Source: Candidatus Berkelbacteria bacterium (GTDB taxonomy: Bacteria > Patescibacteriota > UBA1384 > VFKW01). Taken from it: 5,954 nucleotides of DNA. Below are positions 1 through 4,572 of this stretch, piece by piece. Each line of letters begins with the position of its first letter. Positions within the stretch are counted from its first letter, which is position 1. A program made the position numbers and the translations under genes. The DNA lies in the NCBI GenBank assembly GCA_009885355.1, contig VFKW01000109.1, positions 1 to 5,954 on the forward strand. Direction: 5' to 3'. The notes under the pieces were generated by a model, which saw only the letters and a list, made by a program, of their open reading frames with translations, was not told where the DNA came from and searched no databases.

Positions 1-881
1 AGGATTTTCTTTTTTTCTTTTATGTCATTTGGTAAATTTTCTTGGCCTGCGAGGGCTTGGTTGACTGCGTTTCCGCCGCAATTGGCTGTGCCGGTAAATC
101 GTAAAATTCCGTCGTTGATGATTGAGATACTGGTATTGTCGGCGCCGATATCTACCAGTACCAAACAATCTTTGGTATTTGGCTCGAGGACTGCTCTGGC
201 GGATGAAATTGCTTTTGTTTCGAGTACAGCTAGTTCCAGTCCGGTGCTGCCGATTGCCTGCTGATATGACTCTACAATTTTTTTAGGGGCGGCGACGATG
301 AGGATTTCGGCAAGTGTATTTGAATTTATTGTTTCAGCTTGATCCGGTTTAATATTTTCCTCTTTTATGGTTTCATCGGTCGTTTTATCATCTGGCTTGG
401 GAGTTTTTTCGTCTGTTTTTTCATTTATTTTTTCAGTATTTGTTTGAATTGTTGATAAACTTTCTTTGTCAGCTGGTTTTTTTTCATATAAAATCTGCCA
501 GTCAAGATAAAGTTCTTCTGGTGGGATCGGGAATAATTCGGCAGCCTCAAATTGAATCGATTTTTCCATGTCGGAAAATTTTAATTTTGGCAGAGTAATG
601 ATTTTACTGAAGACTTGAAATTCTGGCAGGGAGGTGATCACAAAATCGCTTGTGACTTTATTTGGCCTGGCAGTATTCATGGCTTCACGGAGAGCGGTGC
701 TGATTTTTTCAGGGTCGCTAATGCCGTCTTTACTGACTAAGCCTGCCGGCAGGGGGATTGAATTGATCGATCTTATATTAAAAGATTTGCCAGATTTTTT
801 CAGCTGGATGACTTTTAGGGAATCATAGCCAATATCGATTCCGAATGTGGTTTTTGGATCATCAAAAACGTCTGAGACCAT
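1..881 (-). CDS. pilM: PilM, type IV pilus actin-like assembly ATPase (3' end outside window)
   Basis: PilM is a cytoplasmic actin-fold protein that binds the N-terminal tail of PilN and links the PilN/PilO inner-membrane complex to the pilus motors. The sequence gives 293 complete codons before the left edge. Residues 13-27 (FGIDIGYDSLKVIQL) are the phosphate-1 motif of the actin/FtsA fold. Residues 85-130, with LPEFQVFSKIITLP, then EAAELFPIPPEE and LDWQIL, are the typical PilM segment. Residues 241-258 (VLVDIGADNTSISIINDG) are phosphate-2, followed by the GGNAVNQAL helix. Residues about 134-188 form a Lys/Glu/Thr/Asp-rich, low-complexity insert between the lobes, probably a flexible linker. 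The ATG at 881-879 was chosen because AGGAGG (890-885) lies 3 nt upstream; that spacing is short, but no better in-frame start is seen. The gene has its own likely promoter (930-958) and is separated from the pilin genes by 753 bp. PilN and PilO would be expected next, beyond the edge. Family assignment is secure; the C-terminus is not seen. Confidence 0.93.
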   Translation of the reverse strand, partial: MVSDVFDDPKTTFGIDIGYDSLKVIQLKKSGKSFNIRSINSIPLPAGLVSKDGISDPEKISTALREAMNTARPNKVTSDFVITSLPEFQVFSKIITLPKLKFSDMEKSIQFEAAELFPIPPEELYLDWQILYEKKPADKESLSTIQTNTEKINEKTDEKTPKPDDKTTDETIKEENIKPDQAETINSNTLAEILIVAAPKKIVESYQQAIGSTGLELAVLETKAISSARAVLEPNTKDCLVLVDIGADNTSISIINDGILRFTGTANCGGNAVNQALAGQENLPNDIKEKKKI

Positions 882-891
882 TCCCCTCCTG

Positions 892-909
892 ATTCCGCCG
901 CGGCGGAAT
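892..909. repeat. 18-bp perfect GC-rich palindrome in the pilM leader
   Basis: ATTCCGCCGCGGCGGAAT reads identically on both strands. In the predicted pilM mRNA it ends 1 nt before the Shine-Dalgarno AGGAGG (890-885), so a hairpin here would sit against the ribosome-binding site without covering it. Its ATTCC...GGAAT ends resemble the outer stems of the GATGACG-tailed hairpins elsewhere in the window, so it may be a reduced member of that family. A protein-binding site is an alternative. The palindrome is certain; its role is inferred. Confidence 0.8.
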
Positions 910-910
910 G

Positions 911-945
911 TATTTAGTATCTAGTATTTAGTATATAGTATTATG
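911..945. repeat. 7-bp tandem array, TATNTAG
   Basis: Four consecutive heptamers (TATTTAG, TATCTAG, TATTTAG, TATATAG) are followed by a degraded fifth (TATTATG). The fourth base of the unit varies while the rest is fixed. The array contributes the -10 hexamer of the predicted pilM promoter (930-935 on the minus strand), so changes in repeat number could move or remake that promoter. The periodicity is directly visible. Confidence 0.85.
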
Positions 946-958
946 GATTATGTGGCAA
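930..958 (-). promoter_or_regulatory. Predicted sigma-70-type promoter for pilM
   Basis: On the minus strand TTGCCA (958-953, five of six matches to TTGACA) is separated by exactly 17 nt from TATACT (935-930, five of six matches to TATAAT). Transcription would begin near 923, leaving a leader of about 40 nt that contains the 892-909 palindrome and the Shine-Dalgarno. No other good -35/-10 pair faces pilM as closely. The region is AT-rich and repetitive, so a chance match is possible. Confidence 0.6.
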
Positions 959-967
959 GAGAACGGA

Positions 968-1002
968 TTAGTAGTTGGTAGTTAGGAGCTAGGAGTTAGG
1001 GG
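968..1002. repeat. 7-bp tandem array, TTAGGAG-like
   Basis: Five consecutive heptamers follow one another: TTAGTAG, TTGGTAG, TTAGGAG, CTAGGAG, TTAGGGG. The unit shares TAG with the neighbouring TATNTAG array but is offset from it by two bases and is G-rich. It leads into a G-rich tract (999-1033). There is no coding potential. The periodicity is seen directly and no function is evident. Confidence 0.75.
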
Positions 1003-1064
1003 GGGCGGCTGCAGCGGGAGGGGATGGCGAGGGTGAATAAGGAATAATGGGGAAGAGAATGAGG

Positions 1065-1120
1065 AATGTCAAATTTTTAATGTCAAATGTCAAAAGAAAT
1101 CCAAAATCCAAATGACAAAA
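1065..1120. repeat. 56-bp heptad-phased repeat, copy A (AATGTCA type)
   Basis: Eight heptads in one register begin AATGTCA, AATTTTT, AATGTCA, AATGTCA. The last four are AAAGAAA, TCCAAAA, TCCAAAT and GACAAAA. Copy B at 5849-5904 has the same length and register, and 46 of 56 positions match by hand count. On the minus strand each AATGTCAA provides TTGACA, a consensus -35 hexamer (at 1067-1072, 1081-1086 and 1088-1093), in the direction of pilM. The nearest 17-nt-spaced -10 is poor (CATTAT), so promoter activity is uncertain. Confidence 0.8.
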
Positions 1121-1138
1121 TTAGGGAGATAAGAGACG

Positions 1139-1164
1139 ATCCCTCCACTATGGTCGGGATGACG
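1139..1164. repeat. Hairpin-plus-GATGACG repeat, copy 1 (short form)
   Basis: The outer stem is ATCCC (1139-1143) with GGGAT (1156-1160). Inside it CCA (1145-1147) and TGG (1151-1153) pair around a 3-nt loop. The GACG tail ends at 1164. The architecture matches the copies at 1584-1622 and 4509-4548: outer stem, inner stem with a triloop, then a GGGATGACG or GGAATGACG end. Sequences of this general form are common dispersed intergenic repeats in many bacteria; that comparison is from memory, not a search. Confidence 0.65.
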
Positions 1165-1187
1165 TGGTTGGTGGGAGCGGAGGCCAA

Positions 1188-1234
1188 TTTTCAATTTTCA
1201 ATTTACAGTTTTCAATAAATTTACAATTTTACAA
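1188..1234. repeat. 7-bp-period array, TTTTCAA / TTTACAA
   Basis: The order is TTTTCAA, TTTTCAA, TTTACAG, TTTTCAA, a 4-nt interruption, TTTACAA and an 8-nt variant TTTTACAA. It is the fourth heptamer-based block in the same intergenic region, with a different unit from the other three. It has no open reading frame and no obvious hairpin. Confidence 0.75.
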
Positions 1235-1337
1235 TTCTCCATCCGTCAGGATTATATTAAGGAAAAAATGATTCTCCACTCCAAATACTTAAGTCAACCC
1301 GAAGGGAGGCATAATATGTTCCCTGCTTCTGCGGAAA

Positions 1338-1436
1338 GTAAAAAAGGTTCTTCTCTTACCACGTGAAAACTAAGTGTCTGAGTCAAGCTCATGCTTGACG
1401 AGTTTTATTTTTCTGGAAGAGAAGAACCTTTTTTAC
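1338..1436. terminator. Nested inverted repeat, probable bidirectional intrinsic terminator
   Basis: The arms 1338-1357 and 1417-1436 are perfect 20-bp inverted repeats containing AAAAAAGGTTCTTCTCTT. The stem extends inward by CC/GG past one bulged A. A second stem pairs AAAACT (1366-1371) with AGTTTT (1401-1406). The apex is GTCAAGC (1382-1388) with GCTTGAC (1393-1399) around TCAT. Each outer arm ends in an A6/T6 tract, so transcripts from either strand finish the stem with six U residues. The apical hairpin is followed on the plus strand by GAGTTTTATTTTT, itself terminator-like. It lies 199 nt beyond the PilX-like stop and would end the pilin transcript before pilM. A structured RNA or palindromic element is an alternative. 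Confidence 0.65.
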
Positions 1437-1469
1437 GCTTCAGGAGAAGTCGTGCAGGGGTAGGGGATC

Positions 1470-1517
1470 ATAAGGGGCGTAGGGGGCGGCATCGAAACGA
1501 GCCCCCTCGCCCCTTAT
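1470..1517. repeat. GC-rich 17-bp hairpin with one bulge
   Basis: The left arm 1470-1487 and right arm 1501-1517 pair over 17 bp (ATAAGGGGCG, a bulged T at 1480, then AGGGGGC). The 13-nt loop has a small TCG/CGA mini-stem (1492-1494 with 1498-1500). There is no T tract after either arm, so it is not a canonical intrinsic terminator. On the minus strand it would lie in the 3' untranslated region of the pilin transcript, where it could slow 3' exonucleases. The structure is clear; the role is inferred. Confidence 0.75.
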
Positions 1518-1525
1518 TACAAGTC

Positions 1526-1540
1526 TGCAGTCCCACTGCA
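1526..1540. repeat. Small hairpin TGCAGT-CCC-ACTGCA
   Basis: A perfect 6-bp stem closes a CCC triloop and is followed by six A residues on the plus strand. On the minus strand the T run precedes the stem instead of following it, so it does not fit an intrinsic terminator in the direction of transcription. It belongs to the run of hairpins downstream of the PilX-like gene. Confidence 0.5.
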
Positions 1541-1583
1541 AAAAAGATGATAATAATAAGGAATAATGATCCTGACGGAGACT

Positions 1584-1622
1584 GGATTCCGGTTCTGGGA
1601 GCCCCTCCCGACCGGAATGACG
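1584..1622. repeat. Hairpin-plus-GATGACG repeat, copy 2
   Basis: The outer stem is ATTCCGGT (1586-1593) with ACCGGAAT (1611-1618). The inner stem GGGAG (1597-1601) pairs with CTCCC (1605-1609) around CCC, and the tail is AATGACG. It begins 12 nt past the PilX-like stop codon, so in the pilin mRNA it is the first 3' hairpin, a position typical of REP-like mRNA-stabilising elements. Compared with the copy at 4509-4548, both stems have different sequences but keep pairing. Confidence 0.8.
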
Positions 1623-1634
1623 TGGGCGGGGGAG

Positions 1635-3506
1635 TTAGAGTTCTCTCCAGGTGCCTGGTTTCATTCTCCAGCCTCCTCCTGGACCGTTGGAGAATAGGAC
1701 ATTTTGTAGGGCTGCTGCGTAGGTGACGGTGGCGCTTTGGCTGATGTGGATTTTGTAGGCAGTGGTTTCTTTGACCTCGGCATTGTTATTTAGATTGACT
1801 AAGCCGTATGGGGCGAAGACGATGGCGGAGTCTGAATTGTTTTTCAGATAAATAGCTGGATTTGCCGGATCGAGTGAGTTGCTGGTTGAGATAAATAAGA
1901 TATATGAATTTGCCTGCCCACTGCCTCTGAAGGTGACGTTGTTGGAAACTACAGTTGGTTGATCGGTGATCATCATTCCAGAGGAAACCCCGTAGCTCGG
2001 GTCGAGCTGGACATTTAGACCAACTTTGAATGTGATCGTGCCTGTGACATATATGGTGCCGACTATGTTCAGAGTATCGATGCCGGAAAGATCAAGATTG
2101 CCGTTGATGCGGATCGGACCGAGTTCGACTGCGCCGCCGCCAGTTGGAGTATAATTTCCGGAAAAATTATTTGTATTTGTGGCTGTGTCTTTGAAATCTT
2201 GAATATTTGCGGCAGTTATCGGATAGTCAGAAAGCGGCAGATCTGGCTCGCCGGTGCCGCCGGATTTGGTGCCGGTAACCGTACAATTGTCAGTATCGGC
2301 GTATGCATTGCCAAGTACGCTGCAGGTTGCGAGAAGTTCTTTGGCGTGGGCGTGGCGGCTGATATCGCCATTTTGAAATGTGTAACCGAAAAAATCACGG
2401 CCGATATCGCCATTGGTGAATGTATGAACATAGGCATCACCGGTGACGTTGACTTTGTTTATATAATTATTGCTGCTGGCAAGCCAGACTTTGAAAAGGA
2501 AGTCTTTAGAAGTGGTGTCCCAATCGGCATTATTTTTATTGTAGTTATCACTGTAAAGTCCGGTTTGGGACGGGTAGGCATTGTCGGTATCGACACCTAT
2601 TTCCCAATAGTTGTTATTGTCTGTACCGGCGTCGATGACGAGCCAGTATTTTTGACCAGAAATCAAAGGTTGACTGTTGGTAATGGCGGCCTCGGCCCAG
2701 CTGTATGTACCGGTAATGCCTGAGGCGGAGATGGTTTTGCTGCCAAAAACAGATGATTTATCTGGCTTGCCTGAATTGTCGCCAAGTATGTAATAAGTGA
2801 TATCTGAAGGGGTGTTGACTTTCTTGAGCCACATTGCGACTTTGGTGACGTTGGAATCTTGGGTTGCGGTAAAACTTTGGGCGATATCAACAATTGAATT
2901 ATTTCGACCAAAAGTGTAATCGTCATCATATTCGGTTTCGGGCCATTGGATCGGAGGGATCACGATGTTTTTATTGGCGACTTTTGCCGAACCGGTGATG
3001 GTATTGCTAGAGCTGCCGTCGATCGAGCCATTTGAGTAAATATCGCCTATTATTTTGGCGCTGTTGTCCATACTGATGCCGCCTTCGCCAGATTGAACAC
3101 CGTAGGGGAAGCTGATATTGGTATTATTTATATTTAAGTCGACTCGGAGTTGTTTTTTGACTTGAAAATTGGCTTTGGTGGGAACATAGGCGGTGGAGGT
3201 GAGTTCTCGATTAAGGCCTGATCCGATGATAGTTGTTTCAAATTCGCCAGTGCCAAGAGTGATTGGGTTAGCCGTGCCAGTATAATTTAAATCTAGATTT
3301 AGCTGGCGGATCCCGTGGTCGATGCCGGCTTCGGCGAGAGATAGGCACTGAGTAGTTTTCAGGCTGCGGCGGGTGGTGATGATGCTTTGATTGCTATATG
3401 ACATAATGGCGGTGCCGATGATCAGCATGATACTCAAAATCGTCAGTGCTAGAACAAGAATGAAGCCTTTTTGATGTTTGGGTAAATAGTTGTGTTTTAT
3501 TGCCAT
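1635..3506 (-). CDS. Large PilX-like minor pilin with inserted beta-sandwich-like module
   Basis: This 623-residue exported pilin-like protein starts with leader MAIKHNYLPKHQKG and is predicted to be cut before FILVLALTILSIMLIIGTA (membrane helix about 15-36). QCLSLAEAGIDHGIRQL (53-69) is typical of PilX N-termini. Mature position 5 is Leu, not the usual Glu, as in PilX/GspK-type pilins. Residues about 130-185 and 348-415 are short beta-repeat-like (GDIYSNG, TGDAYV, LGNAYA). Between them, residues about 196-343 (AQSFTAT, VTKVAMWLKKV, SGQKYWLVIDAG) look like a 'choice-of-anchor R'-type beta-sandwich. Residues about 454-603 form a polymer-like or beta-helical end (GTIYVTGTITF, YILFIST, AIVFAPYGLVNLNNNA), finishing GGGWRMKPGTWREL. 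Cys394 and Cys407 could form a disulphide. The ATG overlaps the upstream stop (TAATG) with GAGGAAC 7 nt before it, so translation is coupled. Most PilX proteins are far shorter. The likely role is fibre tip or adhesion (inference). Confidence 0.88.
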   Translation of the reverse strand: MAIKHNYLPKHQKGFILVLALTILSIMLIIGTAIMSYSNQSIITTRRSLKTTQCLSLAEAGIDHGIRQLNLDLNYTGTANPITLGTGEFETTIIGSGLNRELTSTAYVPTKANFQVKKQLRVDLNINNTNISFPYGVQSGEGGISMDNSAKIIGDIYSNGSIDGSSSNTITGSAKVANKNIVIPPIQWPETEYDDDYTFGRNNSIVDIAQSFTATQDSNVTKVAMWLKKVNTPSDITYYILGDNSGKPDKSSVFGSKTISASGITGTYSWAEAAITNSQPLISGQKYWLVIDAGTDNNNYWEIGVDTDNAYPSQTGLYSDNYNKNNADWDTTSKDFLFKVWLASSNNYINKVNVTGDAYVHTFTNGDIGRDFFGYTFQNGDISRHAHAKELLATCSVLGNAYADTDNCTVTGTKSGGTGEPDLPLSDYPITAANIQDFKDTATNTNNFSGNYTPTGGGAVELGPIRINGNLDLSGIDTLNIVGTIYVTGTITFKVGLNVQLDPSYGVSSGMMITDQPTVVSNNVTFRGSGQANSYILFISTSNSLDPANPAIYLKNNSDSAIVFAPYGLVNLNNNAEVKETTAYKIHISQSATVTYAAALQNVLFSNGPGGGWRMKPGTWREL

Positions 3507-4072
3507 TATTTGTTCCTCATAGTTTCATTTGATGTCAGGCGAGATTGATAGGTATGACTTTTCAAAGTTTCGGCGATGGTCAGATTGATCATAATTTGAG
3601 CGGTGCTTTCGATATTGCCTACGATGATGTTGCCCAAATTATTTTTTGGCGTGAAGATGATTTCAGATATCTTTTGGCTGATGGTGCGGGTGGTGGTATT
3701 TGCGTCGATGATTTCTATCCTTTGCAATTCGGTAGGTTCGGTGGGATTTTGACGATAAATGACATGATAATATTCGCCAGCGATCGGGGCTTTGTTGGTG
3801 TCGAGTTTTGGTATTTGCAGGATGATTGAATGATTGTCGATCGATGAATATGTAGAGTAATTGGTTAAAATGCGGTTTGTTTTTTTGATATCTTTACGGA
3901 TGGTGTCGAGAGTTTGGAGGTTTTGCGAATACAGACCGCTTTTGATGGTTGTAATAGTATAGGATTGGTTGGTTTTTTGATAAATTGTATAAATCGTTTC
4001 CATTAAAATAGCAGATAGAGCAATGACGATCAGGATTTCGATGAGGGTAAAACCGGCTTTTTTGGATTGCAT
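3506..4072 (-). CDS. PilW/PulJ-like minor pilin
   Basis: This is a 188-residue prepilin. The leader MQSKKAG precedes a classic cleavage site with FTLIE after it; Gly is at -1 and Glu at mature position 5. Residues about 8-30 are the hydrophobic N-terminal helix, extended by an amphipathic helix to about residue 65 (the segment with LQTLDTIRKDIKKTNRIL). The rest is a beta-rich head (HSIILQIPKL, EYYHVIYRQN, TRTISQKISEIIFTP). The pattern of a helix, then a 'D.RKDIK' segment, then a 'YRQN...L.RI' strand fits PilW/PulJ-type minor pilins, but the head is divergent, so the subfamily call is moderate. The start has AGAGG (4081-4077) 4 nt upstream, overlapping the stop of the preceding gene, and its own stop TAA shares a base with the next ATG. 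It would act in the membrane-bound priming complex with its two neighbours. Confidence 0.82.
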   Translation of the reverse strand: MQSKKAGFTLIEILIVIALSAILMETIYTIYQKTNQSYTITTIKSGLYSQNLQTLDTIRKDIKKTNRILTNYSTYSSIDNHSIILQIPKLDTNKAPIAGEYYHVIYRQNPTEPTELQRIEIIDANTTTRTISQKISEIIFTPKNNLGNIIVGNIESTAQIMINLTIAETLKSHTYQSRLTSNETMRNK

Positions 4073-4079
4073 TTGACCT

Positions 4080-4472
4080 CTAATTATTTATGCCGCGCGG
4101 GGTGGCTAATGAAACGATGTTGACGCTGATGGTTTTGCCTCTTTCGGACCAGCTGACGGTAATATTGATTTGTTTTAGGCTGGTATCTAAATTGTAGGCG
4201 GAAATAGCTTTTGTGATGAGCCCACTTGGGAGAATTGACGTGGCTTCGGTAGTGGTGTCGTTGTTGATGGCGCTAAAAGGCTGGGCGCGAAGTTTTTCGA
4301 TGGTTTGATTGGCAATCAGGTAGGCTTGATTGGTGTGATGAGAGCGGATGACTATGGAATTTGACAGAGTGAACATCGAGTAGACGGCAAAAAAACCGAT
4401 ACTAATTACAAAAATGGTGATTATGATTTCAATGATAGTGAAAGCAGGTTGTGGGTTTTTTGATTTTTTCAT
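4080..4472 (-). CDS. PilV-like minor pilin
   Basis: This is a 130-residue prepilin with leader MKKSKNPQPA followed by FTIIEIIITIFVISIGFFAV. Glu is conserved at mature position 5, but the residue before the cleavage point is Ala, not the usual Gly. The helix continues into NQAYLIANQTIEKLRAQPF (about 43-61), which matches the 'A..LA...iE.lRa' signature of PilV/GspI-type pilins, and the C-terminal strand NITVSWSERGKTISVNIVSL matches their 'VtW' end. Its length is usual for the family. The ATG has only a weak GAGA upstream, so initiation may be modest. It is the first gene of a tight three-gene pilin set, 97 nt downstream of the pilC stop region, with a hairpin repeat in between. Confidence 0.85.
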   Translation of the reverse strand: MKKSKNPQPAFTIIEIIITIFVISIGFFAVYSMFTLSNSIVIRSHHTNQAYLIANQTIEKLRAQPFSAINNDTTTEATSILPSGLITKAISAYNLDTSLKQINITVSWSERGKTISVNIVSLATPRGINN

Positions 4473-4508
4473 AATTTAGTTCTCAAAATTGTCTTTTTGG
4501 ACAGGATT

Positions 4509-4548
4509 GGATCCCGGATATCGGGTCCCACCCGCTTCCGGGATGACG
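4509..4548. repeat. Hairpin-plus-GATGACG repeat, copy 3, between pilC and the pilin genes
   Basis: The outer stem is ATCCCGG (4511-4517) with CCGGGAT (4538-4544). The inner stem CGGGT (4522-4526) pairs with ACCCG (4530-4534) around CCC, and the tail is GATGACG. It fills the only sizeable gap inside the cluster. No T tract follows on the minus strand, so read-through from pilC into the pilin genes is expected. As a REP-like element it could set the relative mRNA amounts of pilC and the pilins (inference). Confidence 0.8.
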
Positions 4549-4559
4549 ACGGTGGATTT

Positions 4560-4572
4560 GCAGCGTAGCTGC
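4560..4572. repeat. Small hairpin directly after the pilC stop codon
   Basis: GCAGC-GTA-GCTGC is a perfect 5-bp stem with a triloop that begins immediately after the pilC stop (4575-4573). No T run follows, so it is not a terminator. It resembles the hairpin at 1526-1540 in size and loop length. A short chance palindrome cannot be excluded. Confidence 0.4.

Larger units (their letters stand above)
1242..1579. repeat. 338-bp segment bounded by 11-bp inverted repeats
   Basis: TCCGTCAGGAT (1242-1252) and its exact reverse complement ATCCTGACGGA (1569-1579) bracket a segment that holds the nested hairpin 1338-1436, the GC-rich hairpin 1470-1517 and the small hairpin 1526-1540. A MITE-like non-coding mobile element is possible. 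No flanking target-site duplication is seen, and 11 bp could arise by chance or from repeat debris, so the element reading is weak. Confidence 0.35.
882..1634. other. 753-bp gene-free region between the PilX-like gene and pilM
   Basis: No reading frame with protein-like composition or a ribosome-binding site was found on either strand. The only sizeable one (plus strand, 1391-1726) starts inside a hairpin, crosses three palindromes and continues antisense into the PilX-like gene. The region is a mosaic of short repeats and hairpins listed separately. From right to left these are the 3' hairpin stack of the pilin transcript (1338-1622), a heptad and GATGACG-repeat zone (1065-1234), a G-rich tract, and the pilM promoter and leader. 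A short direct repeat, AATAAGGAATAATG, occurs at 1036-1049 and 1555-1568. Confidence 0.8.

Noticed and set aside
22..828. Plus-strand frames at 22-264 and 634-828
   Set aside because: Antisense to pilM, whose conserved motifs occupy the minus strand throughout.
999..1033. G-quadruplex
   Set aside because: Runs of three or more G occur at 999-1005, 1016-1018, 1020-1023 and 1031-1033, but the loops are long and uneven, so formation is only marginally plausible.
911..1234. CRISPR array
   Set aside because: Units are 7 bp with no spacers; there is no 20-40 bp repeat with unique spacers and no cas gene.
1584..1622. Neisseria-type dRS3 repeat (ATTCCC, eight bases, GGGAAT)
   Set aside because: The outer stem is similar in spirit, but spacing, inner stem and GATGACG tail differ; homology is not supported.
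1391..1726. 111-residue plus-strand reading frame
   Set aside because: It starts inside the nested hairpin, crosses several palindromes, is Arg/Gly/Pro-rich without domains, lacks a ribosome-binding site, and ends antisense to the PilX-like gene.
2199..2723. 174-residue plus-strand reading frame, plus minus-strand frames at 2216-2440 and 2663-2929
   Set aside because: All lie within the PilX-like gene in other frames. They have no domain resemblance or start signals, while the 623-residue frame has a pilin N-terminus and Shine-Dalgarno.
3545..3829. 94-residue plus-strand reading frame
   Set aside because: Antisense shadow of the PilW-like gene; no family features.
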